NCBI GenBank assembly: GCA_027451885.1
Contig: DAIDHX010000105.1
Span: 35,635-99,634, forward strand
Origin: Planctomycetales bacterium
GTDB lineage: Bacteria; Planctomycetota; Planctomycetia; Isosphaerales; Isosphaeraceae
Reading direction: 5' to 3'
DNA length: 64,000 bases
The notes under the pieces were generated by a model that worked only from the letters and a program-made list of their open reading frames with translations, was not told the DNA's origin and made no database searches. Made by a program: the position numbers and the translations under genes. Numbering within the stretch: position 1 is the first letter of the stretch; every line of letters begins with the position of its first letter. Below, in pieces: positions 44,918 to 53,820 of this stretch.

Positions 44918-45490
44918 ATGAGCCGCAGGAGTTTGGGCTGGGTTGCCGTTTTGCTGGGTGGGGTGATTGGCTGTGAGGATCCGGGACCGATTGTTCCCGT
45001 GACGCCCCCCGGCGCGAGTCTTCCCAAGGAGTCGCCGGACGTTGAGCCTGCGCAGGCGGTTGGCGAGATGGCCGCGGCCGCGCCCAAGCAGGAGCCGGGC
45101 GCGCCGAGTCCCGCCAATTTCACCTCGGCGCCGCCCACCAAGATCGGCGAGAAAAAGACCACGCCGCACGGCGTCGTCTATGAAACGCTCAAGGAGGGGA
45201 CTGGGCCAGAGCTGAAGTATGGGCAGACGATCCGCGCTCACTACGAAGGCAAGCTCCAGACCGGCGCGGTATTTGACACGACCAGGACCCGCAATCAGCC
45301 TCGGATTTTCAAACTCGTGGGGAACGAGCTGATCGAGGGGTGGGTGGAGGCTCTTCCTGGGATGAAGGCGGGCGAGATCCGCCGGCTCACGATTCCGCCG
45401 GCGATGGGTTATGGCAAGCAAGGACGGCCGCCGGTCATCCCGCCCGATTCCACGCTGATCTTCGAGATCGAGCTGATGGACATTCTCTAG
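44918..45490 (+). CDS. FKBP-type peptidyl-prolyl isomerase lipoprotein
   Basis: This 190-residue protein starts at ATG 44918 after GGGAG. A signal peptide with lipobox 'GGVIGC' suggests lipid anchoring. A Pro/Ala-rich spacer of about 70 residues precedes the FKBP domain (about 85-190) with 'GQTIRAHYEGKLQTGAVFDT', 'LIEGWVEALPGMKAGEIRRL' and 'PPAMGYGKQG'. These are the conserved rotamase pocket segments. It probably assists folding of exported proteins. A perfect terminator hairpin follows. Confidence 0.93.
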   Translation: MSRRSLGWVAVLLGGVIGCEDPGPIVPVTPPGASLPKESPDVEPAQAVGEMAAAAPKQEPGAPSPANFTSAPPTKIGEKKTTPHGVVYETLKEGTGPELKYGQTIRAHYEGKLQTGAVFDTTRTRNQPRIFKLVGNELIEGWVEALPGMKAGEIRRLTIPPAMGYGKQGRPPVIPPDSTLIFEIELMDIL

Positions 45491-45524
45491 TTCACCGCGC
45501 GTCCAACCGTAAGAACTCTGATCG

Positions 45525-45570
45525 AGAGGCCGGGCTTGCCGCGCCGGGGATTGCCCGGCCTCTTCCGTTT
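45525..45570 (+). terminator. Terminator after the FKBP gene
   Basis: AGAGGCCGGGC (45525-45535) and GCCCGGCCTCT (45553-45563) are perfectly complementary over 11 bp with a 17-base loop, followed by a moderately T-rich stretch (TCCGTTT). It probably terminates the FKBP transcript before the kinase gene. Confidence 0.7.
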
Positions 45571-45688
45571 GGCTATCGTTTTCATGCCACGATCCTCGCG
45601 GCCGAGCCCAGCCGGGACGCGAGAGGGTTGCGGTATCCCCGGTGACGCCCCGGCGCGCCATTCCATTTGTGCATCTTCGAGGAATCGC

Positions 45689-46549
45689 ATGGCGAAAGCC
45701 TCTCCCTCCACACCCTCGTTCGCGGCTATCAAGTATCGCGTCGTGAGCACCCTGGGCGCAGGCGCGGGCAGCACGATCCTTCTCATCAGCGACAAGGCCA
45801 GCGGCGGCAAACGCTTCGCGCTCAAGGTCGTGCGCAAGCAGGAGCCGGAAGACGAGATCTACGTCCAGCAAGCACTGACTGAGTTCGAGGCAGCCAAGAA
45901 ACTCAATCACCCCGCCATCGCAAAGGTCTACGATTGCCGGCTCAAACGCTCCTGGTTCAAGGTGCGCGGGGTGGAGCTGCTCCTGGAATATGTCGACGGC
46001 AAGACCCTGGATGAAATCGAGGCCCCGCAACTGGGCCAGCTCGTGCTCATCTTCTCACAGGTGGCCTCGGCCCTGGCGCACATGCATCGCCGCGGCGTGT
46101 TCCACGGCGATCTCAAGCCCAGCAACATCATGCTCAACAAGAGCGGCCAGGTGAAGCTCATCGACTTCGGCACCGCCTGGGTTCGCGGCCAGGACAAGAA
46201 CCGCATTCAGGGCACGCCTCAGTTCATTGCGCCCGAGCAGGCTTCGGAAAAAATCGTCGACGAGAAGACCGATATCTACAACCTGGGCGCAACGATGTAT
46301 CGCATGTTCACGGGTCGATTTCCCCAGCAGGGGATCTTGAAGCCCGGCGAGGATCGCAAGCTCGTGCCCCCGCTCAAGATCAACCCGCGGATCCCAGGGG
46401 GGTTGAACGAGCTGATCCTGGGCTCGCTCAACCTTGATCCCAAGAAACGCCCTGCCGGCATGTTCGAGATTCGCGACCAGCTCTCCGCCGTGGCCCGCCA
46501 GATGGGTCTGGCCGAGGTCGACCTCCGCGGCGCGGAGGACGACGAATAG
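45689..46549 (+). CDS. Serine/threonine protein kinase without membrane or sensor domain
   Basis: This 286-residue protein is a minimal Hanks-type kinase. It has a glycine-rich loop 'LGAGAGST' (22-29), Lys46 in 'FALKVV', the catalytic loop 'HGDLKPSN' (139-146, with Gly where most have Arg), 'DFG' (159-161) and 'GTPQFIAPEQ'. The HGD form makes it a non-RD kinase, which often does not need activation-loop phosphorylation. There is no PASTA domain or transmembrane helix, so it should be cytoplasmic. The start ATG 45689 follows GAGGAAT. No substrate gene can be named. Confidence 0.9.
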   Translation: MAKASPSTPSFAAIKYRVVSTLGAGAGSTILLISDKASGGKRFALKVVRKQEPEDEIYVQQALTEFEAAKKLNHPAIAKVYDCRLKRSWFKVRGVELLLEYVDGKTLDEIEAPQLGQLVLIFSQVASALAHMHRRGVFHGDLKPSNIMLNKSGQVKLIDFGTAWVRGQDKNRIQGTPQFIAPEQASEKIVDEKTDIYNLGATMYRMFTGRFPQQGILKPGEDRKLVPPLKINPRIPGGLNELILGSLNLDPKKRPAGMFEIRDQLSAVARQMGLAEVDLRGAEDDE

Positions 46550-46564
46550 CCTATCGGGGGAACG

Positions 46565-46588
46565 CCGGGCGCATCACGCCCGGCCGTT
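46565..46588. terminator. Bidirectional hairpin between kinase and baeRF genes
   Basis: GCCGGGCG (46565-46572) and CGCCCGGC (46578-46585) form a perfect 8-bp stem with loop CATCA, followed by CGTTT. It lies between convergent stops at 46549 and 46589. Confidence 0.55.
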
Positions 46589-47674
46589 TCAATAGCGCAG
46601 AACCGCGGCAATCCCCTGGTGCAGATCCAGCACGCCGGGTTCGTAGAAATACACGTCGCCTCCCTGCGCGATCACCTGCTCGATAACCTCGTCCACGGCG
46701 TCATCGAGCGCGTTTTCGCCCTTGCCCGTGTAGGGCAAGAGCCGCGCGCCCCCCGCTTCCAGGTCGGCGGGATGTTCAAACCCCGTCTCCACGAGCAATG
46801 TCAGGCATCGCTTGTCGTACGCCGCACGCCAGACCTGGTCGATCCCCGATGCGTGCCGGTTGGCGCTCACCGCCTGATGCAACCGCGCAAGGGCCCGCGT
46901 GCGCACAAGCCCCGCGCTCGCCTTGAAGACAGGCCAGACCAGCTTGCCCAGGTCGGCCGGGTTGGGATCGTCGTGGCTCCCGGTCACCGCGGCCACGATG
47001 GCGTCCGGATCCGCGGCGATCTCCTGGTAAAACGCCAGGTAGCGCTCGACCCCCACCAGAACCACGGGAAGATGGTCCGTCTTCTGGATCGCGGCGAGCG
47101 CCCCGTCCACCTGGCGAAAGAACTGGCGATGCCCCTCGTCGCGCGCGGCGGATGTATTGACCCCCTTGCCGCCGGGCAAGCGACCCAGCCCGCCCGGGCC
47201 GGTGTGGGTCATGGGAAATGGCGCAGCGGCGTGCTCGGTCAGCACGTTCGTCGTGGCGTCGTAGAGCCGCGTGGGCTTTTCGGTGAGCACCAGCACGCGA
47301 TAACGCGGTGCACGATTCAGCGAAAAGACCAGGTCCCGGGTCGCGAATGTGGCGTCCACCACCGCGCGCGCCTTGGGCCGAAACGGCAGCAGCACCGACT
47401 TCGCCACGTCGCGGCTGGCAAAAAGCGCGAGCCCTTCGAGCGTATGCTTCCAGTCGACTGCGCTCGCGAGCGCCTTGAGATTCTTAACCAGGGGCGCGAC
47501 CTCGCGCTTCTTGAACTCGCGCTCGAGGCGTTCGATCGCCTTCGCAACCAGATTCTTGACCACGATACGATCGCGTTTGTTCGACGGCGACGACCGGTGC
47601 GTCGGCGCAAGAATGGAAACCGAGGGATATTCTCGATGATGCTGAAGCTGCTTGAGCTCGTCACGGCAGATCAT
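46589..47674 (-). CDS. Bacterial archaeo-eukaryotic release-factor-like protein (baeRF family)
   Basis: This 361-residue protein starts at 'MICRDELKQLQHH' (ATG 47674). 'PSVSILAPTHR' near residue 18, 'KNLVAKAIERLE' and the middle segment 'YRVLVLTEKPTRLYD' fit the N-terminal and middle domains of the eRF1-like baeRF families. The C-terminal 'GGDVYFYEPGVL' resembles the L7Ae/eL30-like third domain ('a/g-g-x-v-x-f/v'). These proteins are thought to act on stalled ribosomes or tRNA, mostly by comparative genomics. A classic GGQ is not present as such. It is divergent from the XPB helicase gene (274 bases). Confidence 0.75.
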   Translation of the reverse strand: MICRDELKQLQHHREYPSVSILAPTHRSSPSNKRDRIVVKNLVAKAIERLEREFKKREVAPLVKNLKALASAVDWKHTLEGLALFASRDVAKSVLLPFRPKARAVVDATFATRDLVFSLNRAPRYRVLVLTEKPTRLYDATTNVLTEHAAAPFPMTHTGPGGLGRLPGGKGVNTSAARDEGHRQFFRQVDGALAAIQKTDHLPVVLVGVERYLAFYQEIAADPDAIVAAVTGSHDDPNPADLGKLVWPVFKASAGLVRTRALARLHQAVSANRHASGIDQVWRAAYDKRCLTLLVETGFEHPADLEAGGARLLPYTGKGENALDDAVDEVIEQVIAQGGDVYFYEPGVLDLHQGIAAVLRY

Positions 47675-47948
47675 GAACGACCATACTTTCTGAACGAAGA
47701 GAGATTGGGATGGGTTGCGCCCGGCCGCGTGAGCAATTGATTCGCGTGCAGCAGGCGGCCGCTGGCACAAGTGTAATTCGAAGGAGAGCGGGGATCGAGC
47801 AGCTTCAGCGCCTGAATTCGCAACCTCCGCGCTGCGTCCCGTGAGACTCGCGCTTGAAGCAAATGGATTTCCCGCCTACGATGGATTGTTCGGCGCTGGC
47901 GAATGAGATCATCACGAGGCGCCTTGACCGCGTCCTCCCGCTCATGGC

Positions 47949-49700
47949 ATGGAGCCCATGCAGTACAATCCCGCGAACCCCCTGATCGTGCAAGGAGACC
48001 GCACGATCCTTCTCGAGGTCGATAATCCCCTGCACGCCGAGGCGAGGGACGCGATTGCGCCTTTCGCCGAGCTCGAAAAGAGCCCCGAGCACATCCACAC
48101 TTATCGGCTGACGCCGCTTTCGCTCTGGAACGCGGCCGCCGCGGGCATGACCGCGCGTGAGATGACGTCCGCGCTTGAAACCTATTCCAAGTTCCCGCTG
48201 CCGGGCAATATTCCGGCGGATCTACGCGAGCTGGTTGATCGTTACGGCCGGGTGAAGCTCGAGCGCAGGGACGGCGGCGGGCTGCGGCTCTGGACGAGTG
48301 ATCCCGCCCTGCTCGAGGAGCTGGCACGCCAGCGCGGGCTGCGCGACTACCTGGGGGAGCGGCTCGACGCCTCCAGCTTCGCGGTTGATGACGCACACCG
48401 CGGGGTGATCAAGCAGGCGCTCGTCGCGGTGGGTTATCCCGCCGAGGATCTGGCGGGCTACACTACGGGTGCCGCGCTCGCCGTCGGACTGCGGCAGACC
48501 ACGCGCGCGGGGCTGCCGTTTCGCGTCCGTGATTATCAGGAAGGCGCAGTGGCCGCCTTCCACGCCGGCGGCGACGCCCGCGGCGGCTCGGGCGTCGTTG
48601 TGCTCCCCTGCGGCGCGGGCAAAACCATCATCGGACTCGCCGCGCTCGCCGCCCTCAAAACAGAAACGCTCATCCTCACCACCAGCACCACCGCCGTGGA
48701 ACAGTGGCGCAGAGAAGTTCTCGACAAGACCGATCTCGATCCCGAGCTCGTTGGGTGCTACACCGGCGATTCCAAGACCATCGCCCCCGTCACGCTCGCA
48801 ACCTATCAGATCGTCACCTACCGCCCCACCAAGGACGGCGAGTTCCCTCACTTCCCCCTCTTCAATAAACGTGACTGGGGGCTCATCATTTACGACGAGG
48901 TCCACCTCTTGCCCGCCCCCGTCTTCCGCGTCACGGCCGACATCCAGGCCAGGCGCAGGCTCGGACTCACGGCCACGCTCGTACGCGAAGATCACCGCGA
49001 GGAAGACGTCTTCAGCCTGATCGGTCCCAAGAAGTACGACGTCCCCTGGCGCGTGCTCGAATCCAAGGGCTTCATCGCCGAGGCGCGTTGCCACGAGGTA
49101 CGCCTGGGCATGGCGCCTCCGCTCCGCATGGAATACGCCGTGGCGGAATGGCGCGACAAGTTCCGGCTCGCCAGCGAGAATCCCGCCAAGGATGAAGTCG
49201 TCGCCGCCCTGCTCGACCGCCACGACGGTCCCGAAGATCGCGTGATCATCATCGGCCAGTATCTCAAGCAGCTCCGCCGCATCGCGGAACGCTTCGAAGC
49301 CCACCTCATCACAGGCCAGACCTCCAACGCCGATCGCGAGGTGCTCTACGCCGCGTTTCGCAAGGGCGAAATCCGCCGCCTCGTGCTCTCGAAGGTCGGT
49401 AATTTCGCGATCGATCTCCCCGACGCCAACGTCATGATCCAGGTCTCGGGCACGTTCGGCAGCCGGCAGGAAGAGGCCCAGCGCCTGGGCCGAATCCTCC
49501 GACCCAAGGGACAGGGCGCGGAAGCGCGTTTCTTCACGCTCGTCACCCGCGATACGCGCGAGATGGATTTCGCCCATCACCGCCAGTTGTTCCTGACCGA
49601 GCAGGGATACAGTTACGACATCCTGGATGAAACTGAGTTCGTGAAAGGGCGCGTGGAGGTCTGGGCGGAAAGTCGCACAGGCGGCGACCTTCCTGCCTGA
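47949..49700 (+). CDS. XPB/Ssl2-family DNA helicase
   Basis: This 583-residue SF2 helicase begins with a Helicase_C_3-like domain (about 10-100: 'NPLIVQGDRTILLEVDNPLH', 'TYRLTPLSLWNAAAAGM'). Motif I is 'PCGAGKT' (220-226), motif II 'DEVH' (316-319), motif III 'GLTATL', and motif VI 'EEAQRLGRILRP'. XPB unwinds DNA in nucleotide excision repair and transcription in eukaryotes; bacterial forms (for example in mycobacteria) act as 3'-5' helicases. It is followed by a 79-residue protein (48-base gap) and a 750-residue helicase-associated protein. The three form a module. Confidence 0.93.
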   Translation: MEPMQYNPANPLIVQGDRTILLEVDNPLHAEARDAIAPFAELEKSPEHIHTYRLTPLSLWNAAAAGMTAREMTSALETYSKFPLPGNIPADLRELVDRYGRVKLERRDGGGLRLWTSDPALLEELARQRGLRDYLGERLDASSFAVDDAHRGVIKQALVAVGYPAEDLAGYTTGAALAVGLRQTTRAGLPFRVRDYQEGAVAAFHAGGDARGGSGVVVLPCGAGKTIIGLAALAALKTETLILTTSTTAVEQWRREVLDKTDLDPELVGCYTGDSKTIAPVTLATYQIVTYRPTKDGEFPHFPLFNKRDWGLIIYDEVHLLPAPVFRVTADIQARRRLGLTATLVREDHREEDVFSLIGPKKYDVPWRVLESKGFIAEARCHEVRLGMAPPLRMEYAVAEWRDKFRLASENPAKDEVVAALLDRHDGPEDRVIIIGQYLKQLRRIAERFEAHLITGQTSNADREVLYAAFRKGEIRRLVLSKVGNFAIDLPDANVMIQVSGTFGSRQEEAQRLGRILRPKGQGAEARFFTLVTRDTREMDFAHHRQLFLTEQGYSYDILDETEFVKGRVEVWAESRTGGDLPA

Positions 49701-49748
49701 GCGCCCCACTTGCCACGACCCGGGGAGAGCGATTCCGCCGATTGAGCG

Positions 49749-49988
49749 ATGATCAACAACCCAGCGCGAACTTCCGTCCGATTTCACCGCAACGTCGCCC
49801 TCATCCGGGTCGGCGAGCCGATCCTGGCGGAAGAGATCCTGGCGCGAAAGCCGCTGGCCCGGTTCATCCTGGGGCGGCTTTCCGACACCGTGCTGCTCGT
49901 TGAGCCGTCCTCTTGCCCAGCGGTGCTCGAGGAGCTCAGGCGGATGGGGCACACGCCGCGTCTGATCAAACGGCCGCAGGGACGGTAA
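49749..49988 (+). CDS. 79-residue protein resembling the C-terminal domain of the next gene product
   Basis: This small protein lies between XPB and its partner (gaps of 48 and 16 bases). By eye it aligns over its whole length with the last 60 residues of the 750-residue neighbour. Both have a hydrophobic start (about 'LIRVGEPILAEEIL' against 'LILELPSREILDGL'), 'LGRLSDTVLLVE' against 'GDRLGPRTATIAE', then 'PAVLEELRRMG' against 'PTLRAALTDLG' and a final 'LI'. It is therefore probably a stand-alone paralogue of that domain. The exact function is unknown; contact with XPB DNA-bound complexes is inferred. The codon use looks like its neighbours. Confidence 0.75.
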   Translation: MINNPARTSVRFHRNVALIRVGEPILAEEILARKPLARFILGRLSDTVLLVEPSSCPAVLEELRRMGHTPRLIKRPQGR

Positions 49989-50004
49989 CCCAAGGTGAGG
50001 ACGC

Positions 50005-52257
50005 ATGTCGCAAGGCCGCTACCGAGTCAAATCCGAGTTCGCACCGCCCCGCTCGGACACGCGCTTGCCAAACCTGCTCGAGATCGCGCCTGAACACAGT
50101 CAACTGGCGCAGAGCCGGTATCGAGCCGCGCTCGTCCACTACGCGGAATCCCTCTCGCGCGCCATCCTCAATCGCATCGAACGCCCTATCGACCTGATCA
50201 CGGAAACCCGCGACTCGAACGCGGACAAAATCCTGAACCTGCTCGATGGACCCGCTGGCGAACGCGCCTTCCAGGCCCTCTCGCAGCCCGCGCGGCTGGT
50301 GCTCGGGTTCTTCGACCTGCTCGATCTCCACGCGCTGCCGCTGCTGGCGATCCAGCAGACCTTGAAGCTCCTGGGAGAAGATCCGCTCGCGCCGGTGCGC
50401 GAGGCCCTTGAAAGCGGACTGCTCGTGATCGAGGCCGACCCCGCCTGGCCGGGCATCGAGGACATCGGCCGCGTGCTCACATTCACGGGCGCCTCGACCC
50501 TGCGCCTGCGCGTGCACCCGTCTCTCGCTCGGATCTCACGCACCGAGCTCCCCACCGGCCCAGGCCCGGCCACAATCGAGTCCGTCACGCTCGTTCAGGA
50601 ATCGGACGGGCTCGAATCCATTGTGCATCTGGCAGCGCTCTGGCAGCGCGCGCTCGAATCGCCCTTCCGGCAAACCCAGACCGGCTCGCTCTATAAACGC
50701 GACCGCGAACGTCTCGCCGAGGATTCCGTCTTCTCAGGCGCAGGCTCGGTTGCGCTCGCACCCCTCCACGATCCCCCCGCGTTCTGGCTCGCGCTCGCGC
50801 TGCGGGTCGGGCTCCTCGACGTCCAGTCGGGAATCGAACAACTCAGCACATCCGGATTCGAATTCTGGGACTCCAACGCGGTCCATTTGCCGCGGATGAT
50901 CGCGGCCGGCTGGCTGGGCCTCGAGGGCTGGAACGAGCGCGAAGCCGACGACCCGGGGAGGCATCCCATCCCCTGGCGGCTGGCGGCCTTGCTCTGGCTC
51001 GCCACGCTCCCCGAAGGCCAATGGACCACCCTCGATGAACTGGCAAATCGGCTGGGCACGCCGCTCGAGACCGCGCGCGACGCCGCTTCCCAACCACGAA
51101 AAGCGAAGCTCAGGCCCCGTCCAGGCTCCGACTCCGATAGCGATCCCAGGGCCCGGCTCGAGGCCATCCTGCTCGGACCGGCGTACCTGCTCGGTCTTGT
51201 CCGCGTCGCCGCCGAGCAAGCTGCCAATCGCCGCGCCATCCAGCTCGCTCCCCTCGGTCGCTACCTGCTCTCCGTTGGGCCGGCTCCCACACCCCAGCCC
51301 CCCTTCGAACAATTCCTGTTCGTCCAGCCAAACCTGGAAGTCATCGCCTACAGGCAAGGGCTCGCCCCCAGGATCATCGGCCGCCTGAGCCACTTCGCTC
51401 GCTGGACCAAGGTGGGATCGGCCTTCGAGCTCGCTCTCTCACGCGAGTCCGTCACGCTCGGTCTCGATCAGGGCGAAACCGCCGCCAGCATCCTCGAGAT
51501 GCTCCGCCGCCATAGCCACCGCGCTTTGCCCTCGTCAGTCACCGAGGCGATCCCAGGCTGGGCCAGCAGGCGCGAGCAGTTCACACTCTACGAATCCGCA
51601 ACCCTGATCGAATTCCCAACCACGGCCGACCGCGACCGCGCGGCCCGCGAATGGTCCGCCCCCAACCTTCCCGCGCCCGTGCCAGTCGCCGATCGATTCC
51701 TCCTCGTCGAGGATGAACGCGTCATCCCCTTTGATCGCCTGCGGCTCACAAGCACCCGCGATTACGCCCAGCCCTCGGGCACGTGCGTCGCCATCGACCA
51801 CGACGGCCTCGCCATGACCGTTGACCCAACCCGGTCTGACCTCCTCGCCGAGATCGAGATTCGCCGCTTCGCGGAGCCCGAACCTCGAGCGGGAGCGCAG
51901 GACGGCGCCCCGCGATTCGTCGTGACCCGCGATTCGATCCGCCGCGCGCTTGAGCGCGGGATCTCGCAAGAAGTGATCACGCGTTGGTATGAGCGCAGAA
52001 CCGATGCTCCAGCGCCCCCGGCGGTCGGCCTGCTCTTCGCCGGTCTCGGCCCCGCGCCCCCCGTGGTGCGGTGTGAACGCAAGCTGATCCTCGAGCTGCC
52101 GAGCCGGGAGATCCTCGACGGGCTCTATCAACACCCCGCCACCGGCGGATTGCTCGGCGACCGCCTCGGCCCGCGGACCGCGACCATCGCCGAGGATCAA
52201 CTCCCCACGCTCCGCGCCGCCCTCACCGACCTTGGCCTCGCAACGCTCATCCACTAA
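50005..52257 (+). CDS. Helicase-associated Helicase_C_3-type protein, partner of XPB
   Basis: This 750-residue protein has no helicase ATPase motifs. A segment around residues 430-560 ('FEQFLFVQPNLEVIAYRQG', 'LSRESVTLGLDQGETAASIL', 'TLYESATLIEFP') matches the Helicase_C_3 pattern also found at the N-terminus of XPB. The C-terminal 70 residues resemble the preceding 79-residue protein. In mycobacteria a protein of similar size and domain content (Rv0862c) is encoded next to XPB (Rv0861c), which supports a conserved pair. It follows the small gene by 16 bases, so all three are probably co-translated. The role (loader, regulator or DNA binding) is unknown. Confidence 0.85.
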   Translation: MSQGRYRVKSEFAPPRSDTRLPNLLEIAPEHSQLAQSRYRAALVHYAESLSRAILNRIERPIDLITETRDSNADKILNLLDGPAGERAFQALSQPARLVLGFFDLLDLHALPLLAIQQTLKLLGEDPLAPVREALESGLLVIEADPAWPGIEDIGRVLTFTGASTLRLRVHPSLARISRTELPTGPGPATIESVTLVQESDGLESIVHLAALWQRALESPFRQTQTGSLYKRDRERLAEDSVFSGAGSVALAPLHDPPAFWLALALRVGLLDVQSGIEQLSTSGFEFWDSNAVHLPRMIAAGWLGLEGWNEREADDPGRHPIPWRLAALLWLATLPEGQWTTLDELANRLGTPLETARDAASQPRKAKLRPRPGSDSDSDPRARLEAILLGPAYLLGLVRVAAEQAANRRAIQLAPLGRYLLSVGPAPTPQPPFEQFLFVQPNLEVIAYRQGLAPRIIGRLSHFARWTKVGSAFELALSRESVTLGLDQGETAASILEMLRRHSHRALPSSVTEAIPGWASRREQFTLYESATLIEFPTTADRDRAAREWSAPNLPAPVPVADRFLLVEDERVIPFDRLRLTSTRDYAQPSGTCVAIDHDGLAMTVDPTRSDLLAEIEIRRFAEPEPRAGAQDGAPRFVVTRDSIRRALERGISQEVITRWYERRTDAPAPPAVGLLFAGLGPAPPVVRCERKLILELPSREILDGLYQHPATGGLLGDRLGPRTATIAEDQLPTLRAALTDLGLATLIH

Positions 52258-52290
52258 CGGCCAGGCCAGGCCAGGCCCGGCAACGCCCGC

Positions 52291-53820
52291 TCAGCTCGAG
52301 CCGCGCGCACTGCCAGGGACGGCGTGCCAACCCTTCCGAGAAGTCGACCGCGACGGGGCCGCCGGCCTCGCATCCTCCTCAGGCGCGAACTTGTCGTTAT
52401 TCGCCTCCGGATCAAGGTCGAGATCGGTCGCGCGGGCGCCCCGGCTCGCCGCCTCGCCAAGCTGCGCCCGCCGCCACGAGGTCCGGCTCGTCACCCCCTT
52501 CGAGGTCGTACGCTCAGGCTCGTCGGCCTCGGGCTCGTCCACAGGCTCCGCCACGCCCAGCAAGGTCGGCGGCGGAATCATGATCGCCTTCGCCGCCGCG
52601 GCCCGGCCACGCTTCCGCGCTCGGTCATCCTGATCGTCGGTCTGCATCCGCGCGATCGTGCGATCGTCCTCGCGCCTCGACCCGCCACGATCCGCCACCA
52701 GCGTCTCCGACCCGCCCCGAGGCGCCTTGTAGAGCGCAGTCAGCTCATTCCTGTCCAGCAGCCAGTAAATCGACCGCGGCGTGGCGTAAAGGCCGTGGTC
52801 TCCCGTGGGCTCGGCAAAATTGCAGACCCCCGTCACGTACCCATCCTCGGTGAAAAGCCCCCCGCCAGAACGCCCCTGCGCAGGCGCGTGCGTGCACTCG
52901 ATGGCCTCGTACGCCGATCCGCTCGAGAATCCCATGCGCGGCCGGACCACCGCCGTTTCCCAGGCCGTGGCGTCATGCCCCTCGGAGCAGCCCACGGTGA
53001 TCAGCCGCATCCGCGCCTGCGGCGACCAGAAATCAGGCGCCACCCGCGCAAACGGCAACCGCCGGCCCGGCCGAATCCGAATCAATCCCACGTCCCGCCC
53101 AAAATCGTAATCGACCGCCTTCCCCTCCACCGACTCCACAAAGTGAACCTGCGCCGGCGACGTCCCACGCAACTTGCCGTCGAACAGGTCCACCATGATC
53201 TTGCGGGGGAAATGCTCGGCATCAGTCGGCTTGCGGCCATCAATTTTGAAAATGTGTGCACATGTCAGAATAAGTGACTCTTCCGGCGTGCTGGCGATCA
53301 CCGTGCCCGATCCAAACCCAATCGAATGCGACCCCATGATCTTGATCCGCACGACCGTCTCCCACGGCTTGGGATTGACGGGGCGCTCGGCTTCCTGGTC
53401 GCCGCCGCGGCGGCGATCGTCGCGGTCGGCTTCGGCCTCTTCCTCAGGATCTTCCGTCGCGGCGTGCGCATTCGAGTTTGCCGGCGGTTTCGCCTTCGCG
53501 GCCGCCGTCTCGAAGAAGCGCTTGAGCTCGGACGCAGGCTGCATGCCCGAGGTGCGATCGAGCTCGCGCCCCCTGGCATCCACCACGATGAAGGTGGGCA
53601 CCGCCTTCACGTCGTAACGCGAAGCGGTATCGGGGGCCTGGTCGATGTCGATCGACTTGATGGGCATCCCCTCGCGGGCGAGCGCAGCGATGGGCTTGCG
53701 CATTTGCCGGCACGGGCCGCACCACTCGGCATGGAAATCGAGGAGCACCGGTCCCGCGGTCGATCGAGACGAGGGATCAGCAACCGCGAGCAGCGCCAAA
53801 AACACGGGAGCGAAATTCAT
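52291..53820 (-). CDS. Thioredoxin - trypsin-like serine protease fusion, secreted
   Basis: This 509-residue protein starts at ATG 53820 with AAGGAG upstream. A signal peptide occupies about 1-20. The thioredoxin domain has 'WCGPC' at 33-37, giving a full redox active site. After a charged low-complexity linker (about 120-150) a trypsin-fold protease follows: His189 in 'TCAHIF', Asp243 in 'GRDVGLIR' and Ser318 in 'GRSGGGLF' form the triad. The last 110 residues are charged and Ala-rich, probably unstructured. It should act in the periplasm, possibly coupling disulfide state to proteolysis (inference). Confidence 0.9.
   Translation of the reverse strand: MNFAPVFLALLAVADPSSRSTAGPVLLDFHAEWCGPCRQMRKPIAALAREGMPIKSIDIDQAPDTASRYDVKAVPTFIVVDARGRELDRTSGMQPASELKRFFETAAAKAKPPANSNAHAATEDPEEEAEADRDDRRRGGDQEAERPVNPKPWETVVRIKIMGSHSIGFGSGTVIASTPEESLILTCAHIFKIDGRKPTDAEHFPRKIMVDLFDGKLRGTSPAQVHFVESVEGKAVDYDFGRDVGLIRIRPGRRLPFARVAPDFWSPQARMRLITVGCSEGHDATAWETAVVRPRMGFSSGSAYEAIECTHAPAQGRSGGGLFTEDGYVTGVCNFAEPTGDHGLYATPRSIYWLLDRNELTALYKAPRGGSETLVADRGGSRREDDRTIARMQTDDQDDRARKRGRAAAAKAIMIPPPTLLGVAEPVDEPEADEPERTTSKGVTSRTSWRRAQLGEAASRGARATDLDLDPEANNDKFAPEEDARPAAPSRSTSRKGWHAVPGSARGSS

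Noticed and set aside
48222..50006. 594-codon minus-strand frame opposite the XPB gene
   Set aside because: It is antisense to a clear helicase with all motifs and its translation has no recognisable domain.
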